Below, piece by piece: positions 23,294 to 29,196 of a stretch of DNA of 29,196 nucleotides (position 1 is its first letter; each line of letters opens with the position of its first letter). The DNA is from Prevotella sp. Lineage in GTDB: Bacteria; Bacteroidota; Bacteroidia; Bacteroidales; Dysgonomonadaceae. A program made the position numbers and the translations under genes. The stretch lies in contig JAISKQ010000062.1 in assembly GCA_031260865.1 (NCBI GenBank), positions 1-29,196 of the forward strand, read 5' to 3'. A model generated the notes under the pieces. That model did no database searches. It saw only the letters and a program-made list of their open reading frames with translations, and had not been told where the DNA came from.

Positions 23294-23326
23294 TTTCGTG
23301 TAACTTACAACTTATTTCTATCTTTG
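23294..23326 (+). promoter_or_regulatory. prfB promoter (TTTC / TATCTTTG)
   Basis: TATCTTTG at 23319-23326 is an exact -7 box 39 bases before the prfB ATG. TTTC at 23294-23297 provides a near -33 element with a 21-base spacer. The A/T-rich leader lacks a Shine-Dalgarno sequence. Confidence 0.6.
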
Positions 23327-23365
23327 CATCTCAAAATATTTTGAATAACTAATAATATTAATTTT

Positions 23366-24479
23366 ATGATTACTGCAGACCAACTCAAAGAAGTGTTGGA
23401 GCGCGAGGACGCGCTGAGGAGGCATCTTTGACGTCGATGCTAAAAAAATACAACTCGAAGAGGAAGAATTAAGAACCCAAGTTCCCGGATTCTGGGATGA
23501 CGCGAAAACAGCGGAAGCCCAAATGAAAGTTATACGCGGATTAAAAGGCTGGATACAAGGATATAGCGAAGTAAAAGGAGCTGCCGAAGAGCTACAACTC
23601 GCTTTCGACTTCCAGAAAGAAGGCGTAACTTCTGAAGAAGAGGTAGATATAGCGTACGAAAACGCGTTGGAACGAATAGAAGCCCTTGAACTGAAAAATA
23701 TGCTCCGCCGCGAAGAAGACAAACTGGGCGCGGTTCTGAAGGTAAACAGTGGCGCAGGCGGAACCGAAGGGCAAGACTGGGCTTCGATGTTATTCCGCAT
23801 GTATCAACGCTGGTGCGAATCGAAGGGTTATAAAACAACCATCACCAACTGGCAGGATGGTGACGAAGCCGGAATAAAAACAGCCACATTACAAGTCGAA
23901 GGCGAATATGCTTATGGCTACCTGAAATCGGAGAACGGCGTTCACCGCTTGGTGCGCGTGTCGCCTTACAATGCGCAGGGAAAACGGATGACGTCTTTTG
24001 CTTCGGTATATGTCGTTCCTTTGGTAGATGATACAATTGAAATAGACATTAATCAATCCGATATCACATGGGATACATTCCGTTCGAGCGGAGCGGGAGG
24101 GCAGAATGTAAATAAGGTGGAAACGGGCGTCCGTCTGCATTATAAATACAAAGACCCTGAAACCGGCGAAGAGAAAGAGATTGTGATAGAAAACACGGAG
24201 AGCCGTTCACAGTTTGGGAATAAAGACAACGCGATACGTTTATTGAAATCTCAACTTTATGAACTGGAACTGGAACGACGCAGCCGCGAGCAATCTAAAA
24301 TAGAAGCCGGAAAGAAAAAAATAGAATGGGGATCGCAAATCCGCAGTTATGTCTTCGACGACCGCAGGGTGAAAGATCACCGGACAAATTATCAGACATC
24401 CAATGTGAATGCTGTAATGGATGGCGACTTAGATGCTTTTATCAAAGCATATTTAATGGAATACGGCGAAGAAGCATAA
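23366..24479 (+). CDS. prfB: Peptide chain release factor 2 with programmed +1 frameshift
   Basis: The frame from ATG 23366 reads 21 codons to an in-frame TGA at 23429-23431, then continues in the +1 frame from 23430 to 24479, giving about 370 residues. The site has the classic layout: AGGAGG, a three-base spacer, then CTT TGA C. The internal Shine-Dalgarno and UGA let RF2 levels control their own synthesis. The GGQ peptide-release motif is at 244-246. The stop-codon-reading loop is SPY where E. coli has SPF, a variant I recall from other Bacteroidetes. The gene is not broken. RF2 reads UGA and UAA in the ribosomal A site and triggers hydrolysis of the finished peptide. Confidence 0.97.
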
Positions 24480-24530
24480 TAATATGCCTATATGCTAATG
24501 TTTTAAATGAAGAATGACGAATTTTCACGC

Positions 24531-24560
24531 TTTGTGTCAATTGGCTCATCGGTATATTAT
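24531..24560 (+). promoter_or_regulatory. Candidate promoter for the S9 peptidase gene
   Basis: TTTG at 24531-24534 and TATATTAT at 24553-24560 are spaced 18 bases apart. The -33 element is exact and the -7 box is a partial match to TAnnTTTG. The start codon is 35 bases downstream. Confidence 0.4.
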
Positions 24561-24595
24561 CACATTGGTTCATTAATTTATAACTTTTTATCATT

Positions 24596-27370
24596 ATGAC
24601 TGGAAAAATATACTTTAAATGTGTTGTTCTCGGCATTGCGGCATTAATGGCTTTGCCGGGGACAGCGCAAAAAAAAGTGTTGGATCATACGGTTTATGAT
24701 TCATGGAAAAGCCTTACCAATGTTCAAGTGACCCATGACGGGAAGTACTCGGTTGTCCTTGTCAGAGAACAAGAAGGCGATGACTATTTGCTGGTAAAGG
24801 ATTTGAAAAACCTCAAAGAGCTTCAAATCCCTCGCGGATACACATTTTCGGTTACACCCGACCAAAAACATGTCGTTGCCCTGATTAAAGCCCCTTACAT
24901 TGTGACGCGGCAGGCAAAGATTAAGAAGACCGCTGATGAAAAGATGCCGAAAGATTCGCTGGCGATTATTTCATTAGAGAAGTTCTCCCTAACCAAGATT
25001 CCGAATGTGAAGAGTTATAAAATAGGGAAGGACTATTCCGATTACGCAGCTTATAATCTTGACGATACGTTGAAGGTGAAAGACAAAAAGGATATAAAAG
25101 CCAGCACGCTGATTCTTCGCAATATCCTCACATGCAAAGAGGATACGCTCAAACACGCTACCGAATTTGTTTTCAGCCGAAACGGAAAGGCTTTTGCCAC
25201 CATCTTGAAACCAAGCGCGAAAGATACCGTTAACAAGCCGGGCGTGCTGTATATAGACCTGAATAACTTCGCCAAACAAACGGTGTCGGTTGGAAAAACC
25301 ACATACAAGAATCTGGCTTTATCCGAATCGGGAAGCAAGCTGATCTTCTTGGCGACAGGCGATAGCCTGAAAAAAGAGATAAAAGATTATGCTCTGTATT
25401 ATTTCAAGACGGGCGTTGATTCTGCCTCTGTGGTAGCGGATAAAGACAAATCGGGTATGCCTGCCGAATGGAATGTAAGCGAAAACTATAACCCTGTGTT
25501 CAGCAAAGACGAGAAACGCCTGCTTCTGGGTATAGCGCCGATAGCTTTGCCAAAAGACACTACGATTCCTGATTTTGAAAAAGCGCAACTTGACATTTGG
25601 AATTGGCGAGACCCGCTGGTGCAGCCTCAGCAACTGGTGCAGCTGAACAGAAAACTGAAGGAAACATATCTTTCGTATATCGACCTGACAAATGGGGAAA
25701 CGTTCTATCAATTAGCAACGGAAGATATGCCGCATGTAACTATTTCGGACGAAAACAGCGGGCGGTATGCTTTAGGTACATCAGAACTGAAATACCAACT
25801 GGAAACGCAGTGGGATGTCCGTGCGGGTACGACAAACGACATCTGGATACTTGACTTGAACACAAATACACGAAAACAGATAAAAACGGCATTGCAAGCC
25901 CGGTTGATATTTTCCCCGCAGGGTAATTATCTTGCATGGTATGATGTGAACGACCGTCGGTATTATGCCTATTCGGTTATGACAGGCGAAGAAGCTTGTC
26001 TTACCGATAAACTTGATGTAAATTTCTGGGATGAAAAAAATGATATACCTTCCGTTCCTAATCCGTATGGATATGCCGCGTGGATGGAGAATGACGAGGC
26101 AATTCTTGTTTATGACCGATATGATATATGGAAATTAGATCCGGCAGGCGTAAAAGCCCCTTTGAATATCACGAAAGGTGCGGGACGCGACAAAAAGGTC
26201 ACATTACGCTATATAAAGACCGACCCGGATAGCCGGTTCGTAAAGCCGAATGAAAAATTGTTATTGTCGGCGTTTGACAATACATCCAAGGAAAGAGGAT
26301 TTTATGAACTGGATAACAAATGGGTGTTGAAACCGCTTGTGTTGGCGAAATATACCTATTCCGATCCGGTGAAGGCAAAGGACAAGGATGTATATTGCTT
26401 TACAAAGAGTAACTTTAATACTTCGCCCGATTTGTATGTAACCTCGAATCTGTGGAAAACCGACACGAAGCTGTCCGATATTAATCCTCAAATGAAGGAT
26501 TATAATTGGGGTACGGCGGAATTGGTGTCATGGACTACCTTCGATGGAAAACCGACACAGGGAATTGTCTATAAGCCTGAGTATTTCGATCCGAACAAGA
26601 AGTATCCTGTGATGATTTACTTCTACGAACAGCACACCGATAATCTGTATCAATATTTTCCACCGGCTCCAAGCCGTTCGATCATTAATATTCCATTCTA
26701 TTGCAGTAGAGGATATATCGTATTCACGCCTGATATACAATATACAACAGGTCATCCGGGCGAAAGCGCTTACAATTCCATTGTATCGGGAGCGGAGATG
26801 CTGGCTGAAAATACGTGGGTCGATAAGGATAATATGGCGATACAAGGTCAAAGTTGGGGCGGTTACCAGACAGCCTACTTGGTTACGCGTACCAATATGT
26901 TTAAAGCGGCGGGCGCGGGCGCTCCGGTATCCAACATGTTCAGCGCTTATGGTGGCATCCGTTGGGAAAGCGGTATGAGCCGCCAGTTCCAGTACGAACA
27001 AACTCAATCCCGCATCGGCGCCACTCTATGGGAAGCTCCCGAACTGTATAAGGAAAACTCGCCTGTATTCTTTGCTGATAAAGTACAGACCCCATTGCTG
27101 ATTATGCACAACGATAAAGATGGAGCTGTGCCTTGGTATCAGGGAATTGAATACTTCATGGCTTTGCGTCGTTTAGGAAAACCTGTATGGATGCTGCAAT
27201 ACAATAATGAGGCGCATAACCTTCTAGAACGCAGGAATTGTAAGGATCTAACTATACGGTTACAACAATTTTTCGACCATTACCTCAAAGGTGCTCCGAT
27301 ACCTGTATGGATGTCGAAAGGCGTACCGGCGACAGAAAAAGGGAAAAACTATGGGCTGGAATTAGAATAA
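24596..27370 (+). CDS. Exported S9 family (prolyl-oligopeptidase type) serine peptidase
   Basis: This 924-residue protein starts with a signal peptide (MTGKIYFKCVVLGIAALM...TAQ, cleavage near residue 25), so it acts in the periplasm or at the outer membrane. The long N-terminal region (about 30-650) has the WD-like beta-propeller character of S9 peptidases. The C-terminal alpha/beta-hydrolase domain carries Ser753 in GQSWGGY, Asp842 in HNDKDGAVPW and His874 in NEAHNL. S9 enzymes remove dipeptides or cleave after proline or alanine in short peptides; the exact specificity cannot be read here. The length is typical of large Bacteroidales S9 peptidases. It is followed by a strong terminator. I give no symbol because several subfamilies share these features. 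Confidence 0.9.
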   Translation: MTGKIYFKCVVLGIAALMALPGTAQKKVLDHTVYDSWKSLTNVQVTHDGKYSVVLVREQEGDDYLLVKDLKNLKELQIPRGYTFSVTPDQKHVVALIKAPYIVTRQAKIKKTADEKMPKDSLAIISLEKFSLTKIPNVKSYKIGKDYSDYAAYNLDDTLKVKDKKDIKASTLILRNILTCKEDTLKHATEFVFSRNGKAFATILKPSAKDTVNKPGVLYIDLNNFAKQTVSVGKTTYKNLALSESGSKLIFLATGDSLKKEIKDYALYYFKTGVDSASVVADKDKSGMPAEWNVSENYNPVFSKDEKRLLLGIAPIALPKDTTIPDFEKAQLDIWNWRDPLVQPQQLVQLNRKLKETYLSYIDLTNGETFYQLATEDMPHVTISDENSGRYALGTSELKYQLETQWDVRAGTTNDIWILDLNTNTRKQIKTALQARLIFSPQGNYLAWYDVNDRRYYAYSVMTGEEACLTDKLDVNFWDEKNDIPSVPNPYGYAAWMENDEAILVYDRYDIWKLDPAGVKAPLNITKGAGRDKKVTLRYIKTDPDSRFVKPNEKLLLSAFDNTSKERGFYELDNKWVLKPLVLAKYTYSDPVKAKDKDVYCFTKSNFNTSPDLYVTSNLWKTDTKLSDINPQMKDYNWGTAELVSWTTFDGKPTQGIVYKPEYFDPNKKYPVMIYFYEQHTDNLYQYFPPAPSRSIINIPFYCSRGYIVFTPDIQYTTGHPGESAYNSIVSGAEMLAENTWVDKDNMAIQGQSWGGYQTAYLVTRTNMFKAAGAGAPVSNMFSAYGGIRWESGMSRQFQYEQTQSRIGATLWEAPELYKENSPVFFADKVQTPLLIMHNDKDGAVPWYQGIEYFMALRRLGKPVWMLQYNNEAHNLLERRNCKDLTIRLQQFFDHYLKGAPIPVWMSKGVPATEKGKNYGLELE

Positions 27371-27394
27371 AGGGAATGAAATGAAGAATTATAT

Positions 27395-27425
27395 ACTCAC
27401 GGTTGACTGTCAGCCGTGAGTTTTT
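27395..27425. terminator. Bidirectional terminator between S9 peptidase and pdxB
   Basis: ACTCACGGTTGA pairs with TCAGCCGTGAGT (12 bp, one T-G pair) over a CTG loop, followed by a T run. It lies 25 bases after the peptidase stop and 23 bases beyond the pdxB stop, serving both convergent genes. Confidence 0.88.
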
Positions 27426-27448
27426 AGTTTTAGTTCACAGCCTTACTA

Positions 27449-28564
27449 TTAGCTGATAAAGAATCCCCAATTATTCAAGAGTTCCAAATCGCTTCCGGAT
27501 ACGTTTTTAACCGTGTAAGCCGAATATTCCCTCCGCGACGGGTATCTGTTCCTCAACTGCTTAAAGTCGGAAGGAGTCGCTTTTAAACGGCTGAAGTCCC
27601 CCATCGGATTATAAGTTTGTAATAGAACGTCGTAAACAGGGTTGGCGGATTTTGAAAAATCGTTTAAGTCGATTACGGGATTTGCAGGAACGGGAACTTT
27701 TATTTGTGATATAGGTTCTTTACTCAATCCGTAGAAGTCGGCGATGGATGCCAACGACATACGGGTCGCGTTCGCTTTTCCGTCGGCGGAATAACCCGCT
27801 ATATGAGGGGTTGCTATATCCGCCAAATTCATATATTCGAGGTCAATCAGGGGTTCATTCTCCCAACAATCAACGACAGCTCCGGCTATTAGGTTTTCTT
27901 TCAAGGCTTTTTTTATAGCCGCCGTATCTACAATACCCCCTCTGGCGGAGTTGATGATAATAGGCTTTTTCTTTAGCGCGGAAAAGAAAGCATGGTCGGC
28001 AAGGTGGTATGTTTTATATTCCCCTTCTTTTGTCAAAGGAGTGTGAAAGGTAATAATATCGGCTTCATCCATTATTTGCTCCAAGCGGACAAAGCTATCG
28101 TCACCCTCGGCTGCTTGGCGGGGCGGGTCATTGAGTAGTGCTTTCATTCCTAACATTTCACAGGCTTCGCCTACTTTCTTGCCTACGTTGCCCACGCCTA
28201 CGATGCCGATTGTTTTACCATTCAGGTCAAATCCGTTCTTCCTCGCTATGGTAATCAATGCGGATACGATATATTGCCGCACCGAACTTGAATTTGAGCC
28301 GGGCGCGTTTTTCCACACGATGCCGTGCGCGTCGCAATAAGCCGTGTCAATATGGTCATATCCTATTGTAGCGGAGCAAATCAGCCGCACGTTCGTCCCT
28401 TTCAGAATGGCTTCGTCGAAACGGGTAACTGTACGCACAATCAAGGTATCGGCGTTTTTTATTGCTTCATGCGAAAAATCCGCCCCGTCAAGATAAGTGA
28501 CATTTCCGTATTGTTCGGCTATGCCTTTCAGGTAGGGGATATTTTTATCAGCTATTATATTCAT
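27449..28564 (-). CDS. pdxB: Erythronate-4-phosphate dehydrogenase
   Basis: A 371-residue member of the D-2-hydroxyacid dehydrogenase family. It converts 4-phosphoerythronate to 3-hydroxy-4-phosphohydroxy-alpha-ketobutyrate in the DXP-dependent pyridoxal phosphate pathway. The N-terminal MNIIADKNIPYL and TIGYDHIDT motifs are PdxB-like. The NAD fold has GIVGVGNVGKKV (120-131). The catalytic positions Arg208 (NSARGG), Glu237 (WENEPL) and His254 (PHIAGYS) lie where expected. The C-terminal dimerisation extension beyond the common dehydrogenase core is present. Its start overlaps the end of the upstream ABC ATPase gene by 17 bases, suggesting a shared operon and translational coupling. Confidence 0.95.
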   Translation of the reverse strand: MNIIADKNIPYLKGIAEQYGNVTYLDGADFSHEAIKNADTLIVRTVTRFDEAILKGTNVRLICSATIGYDHIDTAYCDAHGIVWKNAPGSNSSSVRQYIVSALITIARKNGFDLNGKTIGIVGVGNVGKKVGEACEMLGMKALLNDPPRQAAEGDDSFVRLEQIMDEADIITFHTPLTKEGEYKTYHLADHAFFSALKKKPIIINSARGGIVDTAAIKKALKENLIAGAVVDCWENEPLIDLEYMNLADIATPHIAGYSADGKANATRMSLASIADFYGLSKEPISQIKVPVPANPVIDLNDFSKSANPVYDVLLQTYNPMGDFSRLKATPSDFKQLRNRYPSRREYSAYTVKNVSGSDLELLNNWGFFIS

Positions 28565-29196
28565 TTGTCAGAGTATGAAAAGTTTGTTCCACGGATTCTA
28601 TCTCCGTTATTTGCTTGTCAACCACAAGCTCTCCCTTGTTTAAGAGAATCAACCGGGTACAAATATCCCTCACTTCCTGCAAAATATGGGTGGAGAATAA
28701 GATGATTTTGTTCGCGGATAGTTCAACAAAAAGCTTATTCAGGCTTTCACGCTGATTGGGATCTAATCCCGATGTGGCTTCGTCCAAAATCAGGAAAACA
28801 GGGTCGCCGATCAGGGCTTGGGCGATACCTACGCGTTGCCTGTTCCCTTTCGACAAGGCTTTTATTTTCTTCTTGTACTCAGTTTGTAATCCTGTTTGTT
28901 CGATAATCCGTAAAACGAAATGTTTATCCGCTTTGTATATTCCGGCTACATATTCGAGGTATTCTTTCACATACATATCCTCGTACAGCGGATTGTCTTC
29001 CGACAAGTAGCCTGTTTGTTTCTTTATATCCAAGGCGTCGGCAGACAGCTCTTTCCCGAAGAAAGTAACCTGTCCGCTATCGGGAGGTATTATGCCGGAA
29101 AGGATTTTCATCAAGGTGGATTTTCCGGCTCCGTTTACGCCGAGCAATCCGATGATTTCACCTTTTCGCATGGAAAAATTCACGTCTGACAGCGCG
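28548..29196 (-). CDS. ABC transporter ATP-binding protein, partial (start outside window)
   Basis: The frame is open to the window edge and enters with ALSDVNFSMRKGEI, so the true start lies beyond 29196; a GTG at 29183 is unlikely to be the start. All nucleotide-binding motifs are present: Walker A GVNGAGKST, a Q-loop-like YLSEDNPLYEDM, signature LSKGNRQR, Walker B FLILDEATSG and the H-loop FSTHIL. The layout matches ABC-2 type ATPases, such as the GldA-like proteins of Bacteroidetes, which energise multidrug or motility-related export. The C-terminus after the H-loop is short (about 45 residues). The gene overlaps pdxB by 17 bases. The specific transporter cannot be named. Confidence 0.88.
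   Translation of the reverse strand, partial: ALSDVNFSMRKGEIIGLLGVNGAGKSTLMKILSGIIPPDSGQVTFFGKELSADALDIKKQTGYLSEDNPLYEDMYVKEYLEYVAGIYKADKHFVLRIIEQTGLQTEYKKKIKALSKGNRQRVGIAQALIGDPVFLILDEATSGLDPNQRESLNKLFVELSANKIILFSTHILQEVRDICTRLILLNKGELVVDKQITEIESVEQTFHTLTNEYNS

Noticed and set aside
22931..23344. 137-codon plus-strand open frame between integrase and prfB
   Set aside because: It runs through the tRNA-Ser gene and the repeat cluster, so it is not credible as a protein gene.
23318..23800. Minus-strand open frame over the prfB start
   Set aside because: It is a shadow of the prfB frame, rich in Ser and Phe with no recognisable motif.
23523..24479. prfB read as a truncated or broken gene
   Set aside because: The missing N-terminus is restored by the programmed +1 frameshift at 23426-23432, so the gene is intact.

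Overview
The window is the right-hand part of a prophage in a Bacteroidales-type chromosome, followed by about 6 kb of host genes. The host call rests on several features. Promoters show the Bacteroidetes TAnnTTTG -7 box, with TTTG-like -33 elements in the best cases, and Shine-Dalgarno sites are largely absent. The integrase is of the Bacteroides type, in which serine replaces the first catalytic arginine. Host genes are of familiar Bacteroidales kinds (prfB, a secreted S9 peptidase, pdxB). I cannot name the genus.

Phage region (1 to about 23,100). The left edge is a 7-bp tandem array (21 units of AGTAATG/AGTAATA). A plus-strand late block follows: portal, ATGA-coupled connector-like protein, scaffold-like protein, major capsid protein, small head protein, head-tail adaptor, tail-collar fibre, an AT-rich set of receptor-binding or tail-spike genes, a lysis cassette (small membrane proteins, holin-like protein, GH108 endolysin), a DUF2829/Tad2-like anti-Thoeris protein, a membrane-anchored protein, the large terminase and a small basic protein. 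The block ends at a strong terminator. Two items break this pattern. First, an AT-rich minus-strand cassette sits between the connector and scaffold genes; it encodes an unknown protein, a rhomboid-type intramembrane protease and an orphan Phd/YefM antitoxin. Second, a minus-strand pair at the right end encodes a stand-alone DnaA domain IV-like protein and a 903-residue structural protein. The integrase follows, then a cluster of TTGTGATACC repeats and tRNA-Ser(TGA), the presumed attachment site. No repressor, replication genes, small terminase or second att site are visible, so the prophage must continue left of the window. The portal, connector, collar and lack of a tape-measure gene suggest a short-tailed phage, but this is inference.

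Host region (about 23,108 to 29,196). tRNA-Ser has its own promoter and terminator. prfB (RF2) has an intact programmed +1 frameshift. Then come an S9 prolyl-oligopeptidase-type exported peptidase and, convergent across a strong terminator, pdxB overlapping the end of an ABC transporter ATPase that runs off the window.

The points most worth a second look are the rhomboid/antitoxin cassette, the Tad2-like gene, the signal-peptide-like N-terminus on the capsid protein, the DnaA domain IV-like protein coupled to an inverted structural gene, and the repeat cluster beside the integrase.
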